Of a stretch of DNA of 64,000 nucleotides, positions 1 through 8,251 are shown piece after piece. The notes beneath the pieces are model-generated. The model was not told where the DNA came from and searched no databases. It saw only the letters and a list, made by a program, of their open reading frames with translations. Each line of letters begins with the position of its first letter. Positions within the stretch are counted from its first letter, which is position 1. Source of the stretch: Brevibacterium renqingii (GTDB lineage: Bacteria; Actinomycetota; Actinomycetes; Actinomycetales; Brevibacteriaceae); assembly GCF_017808105.1 (NCBI RefSeq), contig NZ_JADBHF010000001.1:520614-584613 (forward strand). Direction: 5' to 3'. A program made the translations under genes and the position numbers.

Positions 1-313
1 AGTCGATGGCAACCCTGCTCAGGCCGTCGGTGGCGGCCTGGCAGACATAGTCGAAGTGCGGAGTGCCGCCGCGGATGACGACGCCGAGTGCGACGACCGC
101 ATCGAAGTGCGGGGCCACTCGGGCCGCGGCGACAGGCAGCTCGAAGCTGCCGGGCACGCGGATCAGCGTGGTGTCTGCTCCGGTCTCGGCGGCGGCGCGC
201 TGGGCTCCGTCGACGAGGCCGTCCATGATCTGCGTGTGCCAGGAGGCGGCGATGATGGCGACGCGCAGGTCGGCGGCGTCGACGGTGAGTTCGGGTGCTC
301 CGAAATGGGCCAT
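1..313 (-). CDS. ribH: 6,7-dimethyl-8-ribityllumazine synthase, 3'-truncated by window edge
   Basis: Penultimate enzyme of riboflavin synthesis: it condenses 5-amino-6-ribitylamino-uracil with 3,4-dihydroxy-2-butanone 4-phosphate. Reading the minus strand from the ATG at 313 gives a lumazine-synthase-like protein with the family's [11 protein letters not shown] loop near residue 53 and [17 protein letters not shown] near residue 75, which form the substrate pocket. About 104 residues are present, so the C-terminal third lies beyond base 1. It follows ribBA by about 150 bp, without a visible terminator between them, and is the last visible gene of the operon ribD-ribE-ribBA-ribH. The product is expected to form a cytosolic icosahedral or pentameric assembly. 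Confidence 0.93.
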   Translation of the reverse strand, partial: MAHFGAPELTVDAADLRVAIIAASWHTQIMDGLVDGAQRAAAETGADTTLIRVPGSFELPVAAARVAPHFDAVVALGVVIRGGTPHFDYVCQAATDGLSRVAID

Positions 314-462
314 GGCTGTGTCCTTCGTTCAGGGCTCCGGTGAGCCGGGTTCGTGGATGATTCGGGGTGCGTGGCTGATGCCGTTCGTGCGTGATTCGGG
401 GCGAGGGTCCGTGAATGCTGAGAGTCGGTGAATGGTGAGGACCCGTCCGCGCAGACTCAGTC

Positions 463-1809
463 TCAGCTGGCGACGGCCCCGGGCGCGGGGGTGCCCGCGA
501 CCTCCGGCAGCGCGAGCGCATGGTGCATGCGCTCGCGCTTCGTGGTCAGATAGTGCGTGTTCTCCGGCCGCGCCGCGATCTCGAGCGGCACGACCGCTTC
601 GACCGTGATGCCCAGCTGCTCGAGCGATTCCGTCTTGGCCGGATTGTTCGTCAGCAGCCGGATGCGAGTGAGCCCGAGTGAGCCGAGGATCGCTGCCGCG
701 GCACGGTAGTCGCGGGCGTCGTCGGTGAATCCGAGCTCGCGGTTCGCGTCCACGGTGTCCCTCCCCTGATCCTGCAGCGCATAGGCGCGCAGCTTGTTGC
801 TCAGACCGATCCCGCGTCCTTCGTGACCGGTCAGATAGATCACCGCTCCACCGTGCTCGGCGATGACATCGAGCGCCTGGTCGAGCTGTTCCCCGCAGTC
901 ACACCGGTGCGAACCGAAGACGTCCCCGGTCAGGCACTCCGAATGCACCCGCACGAGCGGCGTCGGACCGGCCGAAGTCGTCTCGAGAGACCCGGCGAAC
1001 ACGCCGAGGTGGTCGTGCCCGTCGATCGTGAATGCGCGGGCCCGCAGGTGCCCGTGCTTCGTCGGCAGCGGCACCTCTTCGGTCGACATCAGCTTCTCGT
1101 CAGCTGAGTCCGGATCGGCCGGCTTCTCCGTCGCGGGCGATGGGGACCCGGCCGGGCGCCCATCGGTCTGCGGAGCCGCGTCGCGTTCCTCGAGGTAGGC
1201 GATGAGCTGTTCGATCGAGACCATCACGAGCTCGTTGTCATCGGCGAAGTCGCGCACCGCATCGAAGCGCATCATCGAACCGTCGTCGTGGACCACCTCG
1301 GCGATCATCGCCACCGGTCGGGCACCGGCCAAGCGCGCGAATTCGACCCCGGCCTCCGTGTGGCCGGGCCGCTCCCGCACACCGCCGGACTTCGCGACCA
1401 GGGGGAAGACATGACCGGGACGCGAGATCGCGGCGGGATCCGGGTCTGCCGCAGCGAGGACGCGACCGGTCCGGGCGCGCTCGGCGGCACTGATGCCGGT
1501 GGTCACACCCACCGCGTCGCAGCTGATCGTGTAGGCGGTGCCCTTCGGGTCTTCGTTGTCGGCGACCATGGGCGGCAGCTGCAGGGCGGCGGCGCGCTCG
1601 GCCGTCATCGGGGCGCAGATGACGCCGGAGGTGTGCCGGACGAAGAAGCCCATCGTGGCGGCATCGGCGAATTCGGCGGCCATGATGAGGTCTCCCTCGT
1701 TCTCCCGATCCTCGTCGTCGACGACGAGGATGGGCCGACCTGCGGCGATGGCGGAGACGGCGTCTTCGATCGGATCGAGACGGCTGGAATGGGCGACTGA
1801 TTCAGTCAT
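463..1809 (-). CDS. ribBA: Bifunctional 3,4-dihydroxy-2-butanone-4-phosphate synthase / GTP cyclohydrolase II
   Basis: 448 aa. Supplies both precursors of riboflavin, from ribulose 5-phosphate and from GTP. The N-terminal half is the DHBP synthase: DDEDRENEGDLIMAAE near residue 31 holds the acidic metal and substrate residues, and RPGHVFPLVAKSGG and GHTEAG follow. The C-terminal half is GTP cyclohydrolase II: SECLTGDVFGSHRCDCGEQL carries the three zinc cysteines, followed by GHEGRGIGL and LTNNPAK. A linker of about 45 residues rich in Pro, Asp and Ala joins the halves. The ATG at 1809 is chosen over the longer frame because AAGGAG lies 7 nt upstream and the extra N-terminus would cover the ribE 3' end. 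It overlaps ribE by 8 bp, so the two are probably translationally coupled. Confidence 0.95.
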   Translation of the reverse strand: MTESVAHSSRLDPIEDAVSAIAAGRPILVVDDEDRENEGDLIMAAEFADAATMGFFVRHTSGVICAPMTAERAAALQLPPMVADNEDPKGTAYTISCDAVGVTTGISAAERARTGRVLAAADPDPAAISRPGHVFPLVAKSGGVRERPGHTEAGVEFARLAGARPVAMIAEVVHDDGSMMRFDAVRDFADDNELVMVSIEQLIAYLEERDAAPQTDGRPAGSPSPATEKPADPDSADEKLMSTEEVPLPTKHGHLRARAFTIDGHDHLGVFAGSLETTSAGPTPLVRVHSECLTGDVFGSHRCDCGEQLDQALDVIAEHGGAVIYLTGHEGRGIGLSNKLRAYALQDQGRDTVDANRELGFTDDARDYRAAAAILGSLGLTRIRLLTNNPAKTESLEQLGITVEAVVPLEIAARPENTHYLTTKRERMHHALALPEVAGTPAPGAVAS

Positions 1810-2509
1810 GATCGACTCCTTGGTGTGTGTTCGTCGCGGGGTGGGGACTCGCCGAGGCTGGCCCCGGGTGGGTCGGGGCGGTGTCGTCGACGGCATGGAA
1901 GGACAGGAGGCGGGCGGTGTACTTCGCGAGCACGTCCGCCTCGATGTTCACGGCCGCTCCGATCTCGAGCTCGCCGAAGGTCGTGTGGCTCAGCGTCGCT
2001 GGGATCAGCCCGACTTCGACCCATGCGGTGGCCTCAGTGGGTTCGGACACGGCGGTCAGGGTCAGGGACACCCCGTTGAGGGTGATGGAGCCCTTGACCG
2101 CGGTCAGCGGGGCGAGTCCGGCAGGGATCGCGATGCGCAGGGTGGACCAATCGGGCCGGTCGGTGCGGTCGACGAGTTCGCCGCATCCGTCGACGTGCCC
2201 TTGGACGATGTGGCCGTCGAAGCGTCCCGAGGCGGGAGTGCAGCGCTCGAGGTTGACCCGGTCCGCCGTCTGCAGCCTGCCGAGACCGGTCAGGCGCAGG
2301 GTCTCGCCCATGACCTCGGCGGTGAAGAGCCCCGGCTGCTCGGCGTCCTTCCGTCTCGTCGAGGTCAGGCAGACGCCGTTGACGGCCAGGGAGCCGCCGA
2401 GCTCGAGGTCGGCGACGAGCTCGCCGGCATCGATGGTGATCTCGGCCGAATCGTTCGTGTATTCGATGGCCTCGACGGTGCCGAGTCCTTCGATGATTCC
2501 GGTGAACAT
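1802..2509 (-). CDS. ribE: Riboflavin synthase (alpha chain)
   Basis: 235 aa. Dismutates two lumazine molecules into riboflavin plus the pyrimidine that RibH reuses. It begins MFTGIIEGLG, the classic N-terminus of the family, and shows the two repeated barrels: VNGVCLT and GHIVQGHVDG in the first, LNGVSLTL and IPATLSHTTFGEL in the second. The last 30 or so residues (rich in Pro, His, Thr) extend past the usual end of about 205 aa and hold no recognised motif. GGAGG lies 5 nt before the ATG. It sits between ribD and ribBA and overlaps the ribBA start. The symbol follows the actinobacterial convention; the Bacillus name is also ribE and the E. coli name is ribC. Confidence 0.95.
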   Translation of the reverse strand: MFTGIIEGLGTVEAIEYTNDSAEITIDAGELVADLELGGSLAVNGVCLTSTRRKDAEQPGLFTAEVMGETLRLTGLGRLQTADRVNLERCTPASGRFDGHIVQGHVDGCGELVDRTDRPDWSTLRIAIPAGLAPLTAVKGSITLNGVSLTLTAVSEPTEATAWVEVGLIPATLSHTTFGELEIGAAVNIEADVLAKYTARLLSFHAVDDTAPTHPGPASASPHPATNTHQGVDHD

Positions 2510-2573
2510 ATGCCTCCGTGGTGCTGATTGCTGGGTGATGGTGGCCTGGTGCTGATGGCTGGCAGATGTGTGG

Positions 2574-3722
2574 TCAGCGCTGTGGTGCGGGCCGAGTGAC
2601 CGGTGCAGGCGGGGCGATCGGCCATGGGCGGACCTGCGCGGTGGACTGCCCGCGGCCGAGCGCTGTCGCTCGGCTGTCCGGCGGCGCAGGGGCCGTGGTG
2701 AAATGCAGCAGGAAGTCCGGGCCGAGCCGCGAGACTGCGGGCACCTCGGTGTCGTCGGGGATCAGCCGCAGCGCCTCGCCGAGGGTGTCGATGCCCAAGC
2801 CGTCGACACTGGAGCGCCCGGGACCGATGAGCATCGGGGCCTGGTAGCAGAAGACTTCGTCGACGGCTCCGGCGGCGAAGAAGGCGCCGAGGACCCGCGG
2901 CCCGCCCTCGACGAGCAGGTGGCGGACGCCTTCGGCATACAGTCGTTCGAGCGCCGCGTCGATGTCGTGGGTGGGCAGCCGGAGAGTGTCCGGGTTGAGC
3001 GCGAGGAAGGACTCGGCCGGCAGCGGAGAGGTGCCGAGCACGACCGGTCGCGGCTGGTTCGGCAGCGGGGAGCCGTCGCCGTCGCGCGCGTTGAGACGGG
3101 GGTCATCGGCCAGGGCCGTGCCGGTGCCGACGAGGATGGCATCGACGCGGGAGCGGATCTCATGCGCATGGGCCCGGGACTCCGGCGAGGTGATCCACTG
3201 GCTGGTCCCGTCCGCGGCGGCGACGGCCCCGTCGAGACTCTGCGCGATCTTCGCCGTGACGAAGGGCCGGAGCTCGGCCATGGTCTGCGCCCACCGGGCG
3301 TTGAGGGCTTGGGCGTCCTCCCGGTGCAGTCCCGACCGCACCTGCAGACCCGCCTCGGCGAGGATCCGGCCACCGCCGGAGGCGCGGGGGTTCGGGTCGG
3401 GGGAGGCGAAGACGACAGAAGGGATTCGGGCGGCGATGATCGCCTCGGTGCACGGCCCGGTCCGCCCCCGGTGGGAGCAGGGTTCGAGGGTGACGAACAG
3501 CGTCGCGGTGCTCAGATCGATGTCGAGGTCGTGGGCGGTGGTGATGACGTCCACCTCGGCGTGGGCGGTCCCGGCTCCCGCATGATGACCGGTCACGATC
3601 TGCCCGTCCGCGGTCAGGACAGCGGCACCCACCAGCGGATTGGCCCCGCGGAAGCCCTCCCGCGCAGCGTCGAGGGCGGCCGACATCGCCGTGGATTCGA
3701 GTTCGGTGAACTCCGCGTCCAA
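2574..3722 (-). CDS. ribD: Bifunctional diaminohydroxyphosphoribosylaminopyrimidine deaminase / reductase
   Basis: 382 aa from TTG. Performs the second and third steps of riboflavin synthesis. The deaminase domain has AHAEVDVI (zinc His and catalytic Glu) and TLEPCSHRGRTGPCTEAI (zinc Cys pair). The reductase domain has QSLDGAVAAADGTSQWI, VGTGTALADDPRL and LLVEGGPRVLGAFF. The reading frame stays open back to 3851, but that part is the FMN riboswitch and a terminator hairpin, so the true start must lie after them. TTG at 3722 has GGGAGG 7 nt upstream, and this Shine-Dalgarno is the 3' arm of the terminator stem. An ATG at 3686 (MSAALDAARE) is the alternative but has no good ribosome site. First gene of the rib operon, controlled by FMN. 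Confidence 0.92.
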   Translation of the reverse strand: MDAEFTELESTAMSAALDAAREGFRGANPLVGAAVLTADGQIVTGHHAGAGTAHAEVDVITTAHDLDIDLSTATLFVTLEPCSHRGRTGPCTEAIIAARIPSVVFASPDPNPRASGGGRILAEAGLQVRSGLHREDAQALNARWAQTMAELRPFVTAKIAQSLDGAVAAADGTSQWITSPESRAHAHEIRSRVDAILVGTGTALADDPRLNARDGDGSPLPNQPRPVVLGTSPLPAESFLALNPDTLRLPTHDIDAALERLYAEGVRHLLVEGGPRVLGAFFAAGAVDEVFCYQAPMLIGPGRSSVDGLGIDTLGEALRLIPDDTEVPAVSRLGPDFLLHFTTAPAPPDSRATALGRGQSTAQVRPWPIAPPAPVTRPAPQR

Positions 3723-3757
3723 AAGAAAACCTCCCGAGCCTTCGCCGGGAGGGAGGA
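3720..3757 (-). terminator. Intrinsic terminator of the FMN riboswitch, overlapping the ribD ribosome site
   Basis: On the minus strand CCTCCCG, a 9-nt loop and CGGGAGG form a 7-bp GC-only stem followed directly by TTTTCTTTT. It lies about 90 nt downstream of the FMN aptamer, as expected of a transcription-attenuation expression platform. The 3' arm also contains the GGGAGG proposed as the ribD Shine-Dalgarno, so the same hairpin could hide the ribosome site in transcripts that escape termination. Confidence 0.85.
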
Positions 3758-3844
3758 TATTGCGGGTGCAACCATCAGGGTGTCTCGGATGCGCGCCGGT
3801 GCCGTCGAATGCACCGAAACACAGCGGCCGAGGCCACCATGCTC

Positions 3845-3960
3845 CTCCCATCCAGACTCTGACTGTCGGTTTCGGAATTTCACCGAATCAGCCGCCGGCG
3901 CGAAGCTGGCGGGTCGCGGACTGTGACCGCCGGTACGGAATTTCACCGTCCCCGGAACAT
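3845..3960 (-). promoter_or_regulatory. FMN riboswitch (RFN element)
   Basis: The minus strand contains the conserved RFN landmarks in order: GGGGACGGTGAAATTCC, ACCGGCGGT, AGTCCGCGACCC, a variable hairpin, GATTCGGTGAAATTCCG, ACCGACAGT and AGAGTCTGGATGGGAG. The aptamer binds FMN and here most likely stabilises the terminator at 3720-3757, shutting off ribD-ribE-ribBA-ribH when flavin is plentiful. The whole element and terminator lie between ribD and the divergent marR-like gene. A weak extended -10 (TGCTAACCT, about 3966-3974 on the minus strand) just upstream could be its promoter. Confidence 0.95.
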
Positions 3961-4044
3961 GTGAGGCCAGGTTAGCACGCCGATCGCCGAGGCGGGAATG
4001 GCATCGGTCACAGACCGAGTCCATCGGCCGGTGGGCTGAGCGAT

Positions 4045-4081
4045 TTGCAGGGATGCATAACCTGGGTATATAAATAAGTTA
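4045..4081 (+). promoter_or_regulatory. Promoter of the marR-like gene, probably leaderless
   Basis: TTGCAG at 4045-4050 and TATAAA at 4069-4074 are 18 nt apart. The ATG at 4081 starts 6 nt after the -10 box, where the transcript itself should begin, and no Shine-Dalgarno is present. ATAAC at 4057-4061 and GTTAT at 4078-4082 form inverted half-sites around the -10, a plausible MarR autorepression site. Confidence 0.55.
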
Positions 4082-4626
4082 TGGATGATGTGGATTCGGC
4101 AGAGCTCGTCTCGCGGCTCGTCGTCGTCTCGTCGCGCCTGACTCGGGCGTTTCGGCGAGTGATCGGCAATGAGAACTCCTTGGCGACTCTGCGCGCGCTC
4201 GCCGTCGTCGAGCAGTATCAGCCCGTTCGGGTCGGCCATTTCGCGCAGGGGTATCTGAGTTCGCAGCCTGCGGCGACGAAGCTCCTCGCCCGACTCGAGG
4301 AGGCGGGTCTCGTGCTCCGGGAGGCGAGTCCGACCGATGGGCGCGCTTCCCAGTTCTCTCTGACCGAGGAGGGCCGCCAGCGGCTGGCCGAGAACCGGTC
4401 GATCATGATCGAGCAGATGCAGCCCTATTTCGAATCGCTGTCCCCCGATGAGCGGATGAGCGTCGATCGCGCGCTGGGGCTGGTGTCGGACTTCCTTAAG
4501 GACCGCCACCCGGTCGACAGCGCCGAGGAGGCTGTGCAGGAAGCGCCCGTACAGGAAGGTTCCGTGCAGGAGGATTCCGTGCAGGAACGCGACGGGGACG
4601 GATCCACGGAGGTCGAGCCCGCCTGA
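4081..4626 (+). CDS. MarR-family transcriptional regulator
   Basis: 181 aa. Winged-helix regulator with the MarR core: GHFAQGYLSSQPAATKLLAR as the recognition-helix region (about residues 56-75), then EEAGLVLREASPTDGRASQF as the beta-wing with the typical D-x-R. It probably represses itself and the MFS exporter 73 bp downstream on the same strand, a common drug- or metabolite-sensing pair; the ligand is unknown. The last 35 residues leave the fold and contain a run of near-identical 5-residue units starting VQE (about 4531-4590), encoded by a 15-bp DNA repeat. The start is probably leaderless (see promoter). Confidence 0.85.
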   Translation: MDDVDSAELVSRLVVVSSRLTRAFRRVIGNENSLATLRALAVVEQYQPVRVGHFAQGYLSSQPAATKLLARLEEAGLVLREASPTDGRASQFSLTEEGRQRLAENRSIMIEQMQPYFESLSPDERMSVDRALGLVSDFLKDRHPVDSAEEAVQEAPVQEGSVQEDSVQERDGDGSTEVEPA

Positions 4627-4699
4627 TCCGGGCGCGACCGCGAATCACCCACAGATTTCACCACATATCGCACCACAGGGAAGGGGCCGCGGCCACCAG

Positions 4700-5998
4700 A
4701 TGAGAGCGTCAACCGACAACGAAGCACCAGGAGACACCGCAGCGGAAGCATCCATTCTGCGTCAGCCGCGAGCCGTATGGGCCGTGGCATTCGCCGCGGT
4801 CATCGCGTTCATGGGCATCGGCCTGGTCGATCCGATCCTGCCGGCCATCTCGGCCGAGCTCGATGCCACACCGGCACAGTCGATGCTGCTGTTCACCAGC
4901 TACCTGTTCATCACAGGCGGCATGATGTTCTTCACCAGCTTCCTGTCCTCGCGCATCGGCGCCAAGACGACACTGCTCGTCGGGCTCGTCCTCATCGTCG
5001 CGTTCTCCGCCCTCGCCGGGTTCTCCGGCACGGTCGACCAGATCATCGGCTTCCGGGCCGGCTGGGGACTGGGCAATGCGCTGTTCATCTCCACGGCGCT
5101 GTCGACGATCGTCGGCGCGGCCTCGGGCGGTGCCGATAAGGCGATCATCCTCTACGAGGCGGCCCTGGGCGTGGGCATCGCCACCGGCCCGCTGCTGGGC
5201 GGTCTGCTCGGCGGCATGTCCTGGCGCGGGCCCTTCTTCGGCACAGCTGTCCTCATGGCCATCGGCTTCATCGCCATCGTCGTGCTGCTTCCGGGAGGTA
5301 CGAACTCGAACGGCCCCACCGCCGAGCCGATCAGGCTCAGCGCCACGTTCCGCGCCCTGGCTCGGCCGGGCGTGGCCGTGCTGGGCGTCTCCGCTCTGCT
5401 CTACAACTTCGGCTTCTTCATCCTGCTGGCCTACAGTCCCTTCCCCGTCGAGGCGGCCGCCGCGAAGATGGGCATCGAGGAATTCGGTGCCATGGGGCTC
5501 GGGTACGTCTTCTTCGGCTGGGGCATCTGCGTGGCAGTCACCTCGGTGTTCGGTGCTCCGCTGCTGACCAAGCGCATGGGCCGTCGCCGCAGCCTCATTG
5601 TCACGCTCATCGGACTGGCCGCGCTGCTGGCCGTCATGTCGTTCATCGTCGAATCGTTCATCGGCATCATCGTCTGTGTCGTGATCGCGGGACTGCTGCT
5701 CGGCCTGCTGAACACGATCTTCACCGAATCGGCCATGGAGGTCAGCGACCTGCCCCGCCCGGTGGCCTCGGGAACCTACTCGGGCGTGCGCTTCGTCGGC
5801 GGCGCAGTGGCGCCGATCGTCGCGGGCTCGGTGTCCGAGTCGATCAGCGCCGGCGCACCCTACCTCTTCGGTGCCGGAGCCGCGCTGCTGTCGGTCGTGG
5901 TCATCTCGCTCGGCTGGAAAGCGCTGCGTCGCGTCGACGGACACATCGACGAGACTGCCGTCGACGAGGCCTATGCGCTGACCGGTGGCGATTCCTGA
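4700..5998 (+). CDS. MFS transporter, probable drug or metabolite exporter
   Basis: 432 aa, about 12 predicted membrane helices. After a 24-residue cytosolic N-terminus the first helix carries AFMGIGLVDPILPAISAEL, typical of multidrug-type major facilitator proteins. LFTSYLFITGGMMFF is helix 2 and SRIGAKTTLLVGL marks the conserved loop 2-3 motif (G-x-x-x-D/R type, here degenerate). It lies directly behind the MarR gene and is probably its target. GGGAAGGGG is present but lies about 13 nt upstream of the ATG, a wide spacing; no better start is seen before the first helix. Substrate cannot be told from sequence. Confidence 0.85.
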   Translation: MRASTDNEAPGDTAAEASILRQPRAVWAVAFAAVIAFMGIGLVDPILPAISAELDATPAQSMLLFTSYLFITGGMMFFTSFLSSRIGAKTTLLVGLVLIVAFSALAGFSGTVDQIIGFRAGWGLGNALFISTALSTIVGAASGGADKAIILYEAALGVGIATGPLLGGLLGGMSWRGPFFGTAVLMAIGFIAIVVLLPGGTNSNGPTAEPIRLSATFRALARPGVAVLGVSALLYNFGFFILLAYSPFPVEAAAAKMGIEEFGAMGLGYVFFGWGICVAVTSVFGAPLLTKRMGRRRSLIVTLIGLAALLAVMSFIVESFIGIIVCVVIAGLLLGLLNTIFTESAMEVSDLPRPVASGTYSGVRFVGGAVAPIVAGSVSESISAGAPYLFGAGAALLSVVVISLGWKALRRVDGHIDETAVDEAYALTGGDS

Positions 5999-6174
5999 GC
6001 CCTGGCTCCCGTGGCCCGGCACAGCGGTGTTGCAGATCTGAAACCGGGTATTCACGTGATCGACGGGTGCGATAAGGCAGAATGGTGATCGCGCTTCCTG
6101 ATGATCGGCTGAAGGAACCCTGACGATCAGCGGAAGAGTGCCGCCGGAAATATCACCTAACAATGAAGGCCATC

Positions 6175-6771
6175 ATGTCCTACGACGCGAACGCAGCATA
6201 CAACTCGGGCTCCGGAGCGCCCGGCCAAGGAATGCCAGGCGCCGGGACGCCCGGCGGACAGGGGTACGGTGCACAGGGCTTCGGCGGAGCGCCTCGCGGA
6301 GCCGCCAGCCCCGACGACCTCTCGCTCCCGCTCTACGGTGCGTCCTTCGGGCAGGCCATCAAGCGCTTCTTCAAGAACTACACGAAGTTCTCCGGACGCG
6401 CCTCGCGCAGCGAATACTGGTGGGCGTACCTCTTTGTGACTCTGCTGCCGGTGATACCCGGGATTCTCTGTGGGATCGGCGTGGGGATGTCGGCGGCATC
6501 GGCCTCGATGTCGGCCGCGGACCCCTACGGCATGTCGGCAGGCCCGTCCGGTGGGGCCTTGGCGCTCACCGGGATCGGCGGCATCCTGATGCTTATCATC
6601 GGTCTTGCGACGATCATCCCGTACCTGTCGATCTCCTGGCGCCGTCTCCATGATGCGAACTACCCGGGACCGATGTGGTTCCTCCACTTCATCCCCGGAG
6701 TCGGGTGGATCATCGTGCTCATTCTGATGGTCATGGAAACCAAGCCCGAGGGCCAGCGCTTCGACGCCTGA
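6175..6771 (+). CDS. DUF805 family membrane protein
   Basis: 198 aa. The first 45 residues are Gly/Pro/Ala/Gln-rich and likely disordered. The rest is a DUF805 domain: FKNYTKFSGRASRSEYWWAY near residue 61 is the family signature, followed by three to four hydrophobic helices and ISWRRLHDANYPGPMWFL, the second conserved motif. The ATG at 6175 is preferred because GAAGG lies 5-6 nt upstream; an in-frame ATG at 6163 lacks a ribosome site. Family function is unknown; members are integral membrane proteins. It stands alone between the MFS gene and the repeat arrays. Confidence 0.85.
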   Translation: MSYDANAAYNSGSGAPGQGMPGAGTPGGQGYGAQGFGGAPRGAASPDDLSLPLYGASFGQAIKRFFKNYTKFSGRASRSEYWWAYLFVTLLPVIPGILCGIGVGMSAASASMSAADPYGMSAGPSGGALALTGIGGILMLIIGLATIIPYLSISWRRLHDANYPGPMWFLHFIPGVGWIIVLILMVMETKPEGQRFDA

Positions 6772-6866
6772 CCTGCCAGGGTTCGAGGAGTCTGAGCGAC
6801 CGCGGAGTCGGGGTAACCAGGGTGATCGTCCGGAGGGTCTCCTGACCGCTCGAACCGCCTCGTCGG

Positions 6867-6956
6867 TGGCAGTCTCCTCCCGCTGTGCGGTCATCACGCC
6901 CCGTCCGTGCCATCTCCTCCCGCTGCGCGACCATCACGCCCCGTCAGTGCCATCTG
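6867..6956. repeat. Tandem repeat, about 40-bp period, two and a bit copies
   Basis: Between the DUF805 gene and the TDT gene. CTCCTCCCGCTG at 6875 and 6915, and ATCACGCCCCGTC at 6894 and 6934, are exactly 40 bp apart; a third partial copy (GTGCCATCT) starts near 6948. The copies differ at about five positions. The rest of the 403-bp gene-free stretch (6772-7174) shows no gene apart from the second array at 7091. Confidence 0.75.
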
Positions 6957-7090
6957 ACACCGTTGCATCGGTGCGAGTTGGCATCGGCGGGGCGTTTCGT
7001 CTCTCGAAAAGCGGTGCGGAGCGTCAGAGTCGCGAAATGTGATGCTGTGCCTCCGCTGAATTTGCAGAGACCCCCGCGCCGAGCTCGCGG

Positions 7091-7194
7091 AGACTCACCG
7101 GTCGCGCAGAGAGCTCGTCGGCCGGGCAGGAGACTCACCGGTCGCGCAGGGAGCTCGCCGGCCGGGCAGGAGACTCACCGGTCGCGCAGGGAGC
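7091..7194. repeat. 40-bp tandem repeat running into the 3' end of the TDT transporter gene
   Basis: AGACTCACCGGTCGCGCAG occurs at 7091, 7131 and 7171, exactly 40 bp apart, with GAGCTCGxCGGCCGGGCAGG between copies. Two full copies and a third of 24 bp are present. The third copy is the last six codons and stop of the minus-strand transporter (SLRDR-stop), so the other copies look like duplications of the gene's own end. Each copy keeps the in-frame TCA (stop on the minus strand). Confidence 0.85.
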
Positions 7195-8251
7195 GGATGA
7201 ACGACCAGACCATGGCGGCGAAGACGATCGCCCAGACGGTGAAGCCGACCCAGAACCAGTGCTGACCGATCCACTCGATCGCCGGCACGTGGTCCGAGTT
7301 GCCCAGGTACATGCTCGCCACTGCATACATGCCCAGCGGAAAGACCATGCTCCACAGCCCCGCCGAATAGCCCAGCGGTACGCGGTGGCGCAGATGACGC
7401 CAGGCCCCGGCCAGCACGAGCGAGGGGATGAGCCACGTGGCGAAGGCCCACAGCAGAGCCGAAGAGCCTCCGACGAGCAGACGCGTCGCATCGAGGAGCG
7501 GCGTCGATTCGAGTTCGAGGATCCTGGAGCCCGCAACGATCGAGATCGCCAGCGCGCCCATCGTCACCCAGTACGGGGCGTCGAAGTCCTCCGGCTCCAG
7601 TCGGTGCAGCAGCACCCGTACCCCGAGGAAGACCGCGCAGGCGATATAGAGCGCGAGGCCGACCGACCACATCACCACGGCGAGCAGTGACAGGGGCACC
7701 ACGAGCTGTGGGGCGGTGTTCGTCTTCGGCAGCGCGATGGCCAGGCTCGAGGCCGCGACCGCCACGGACTGTGCCGCGACGACCCAGACGAACCACGTGC
7801 CGTTGACCCCGGTGACGACCGGGCGGATGCTCGAGCCGAGCACAGCGGTGAATGGGATCGCATAGCCGAGCACGAGCCACAGCAGGCCTCCGACGCAGAA
7901 CAGGACCATCGCCACAGGTATGACGCCGAGGCCGACGAGGGCGGTGACGAGGACGTTCGTACCCGCGATGATGGTGAAGAAGCCGAAAGCCCGGTTCGGA
8001 TCGTGGAGGTCGTGGCGAAGGCCCTGCCGGAAGCGCAGAACCCGCCAGAGGGTGAGCACGATGAAATAGGCGTAGAGCGCGACCGCCACCCAGAACAGCA
8101 CCGCCGAGATCAGCGCGAGTCCTTTGAACTGTGCGCCGATCGAGACGATGCCCGTGGCCATGACCGAGGCGAAGCAGCCGGGGGCGAGGGTCGCCGGGTT
8201 CAGTCCCCAGTCCCTGTGCAGTTGCGAGAGATCGCCGCTGGCTGTGCTCAT
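7175..8251 (-). CDS. TDT-family transporter (tellurite-resistance/dicarboxylate transporter, SLAC1 fold)
   Basis: 358 aa with about ten hydrophobic helices and short loops. The N-terminal NPATLAPGCFASVMATGIVS resembles the first helix of TDT/SLAC1 proteins, which move C4-dicarboxylates, sulfite, tellurite-related substrates or anions; the substrate here is unknown. ATG at 8251 has GAGGAA 4 nt upstream; the frame stays open to 8434 but without a ribosome site. The stop codon lies inside the 40-bp repeat array at 7091-7194. A promoter with a perfect TATAAT -10 and a palindrome lies about 135 bp upstream. Confidence 0.82.
   Translation of the reverse strand: MSTASGDLSQLHRDWGLNPATLAPGCFASVMATGIVSIGAQFKGLALISAVLFWVAVALYAYFIVLTLWRVLRFRQGLRHDLHDPNRAFGFFTIIAGTNVLVTALVGLGVIPVAMVLFCVGGLLWLVLGYAIPFTAVLGSSIRPVVTGVNGTWFVWVVAAQSVAVAASSLAIALPKTNTAPQLVVPLSLLAVVMWSVGLALYIACAVFLGVRVLLHRLEPEDFDAPYWVTMGALAISIVAGSRILELESTPLLDATRLLVGGSSALLWAFATWLIPSLVLAGAWRHLRHRVPLGYSAGLWSMVFPLGMYAVASMYLGNSDHVPAIEWIGQHWFWVGFTVWAIVFAAMVWSFIRSLRDR

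Noticed and set aside
3723..3851. Longer RibD starting at ATG 3851
   Set aside because: That segment is the FMN riboswitch and terminator; the peptide MGGAWWPRPLC has no family counterpart.
4709..6163. 484-codon open frame antisense to the MFS gene
   Set aside because: The frame is rich in His, Asp, Gln, Arg, the usual composition of a shadow of a GC-rich membrane-protein gene; no ribosome site or family motif.
6867..7194. CRISPR array
   Set aside because: The repeats are tandem 40-bp units without unique spacers, and no cas genes are near.
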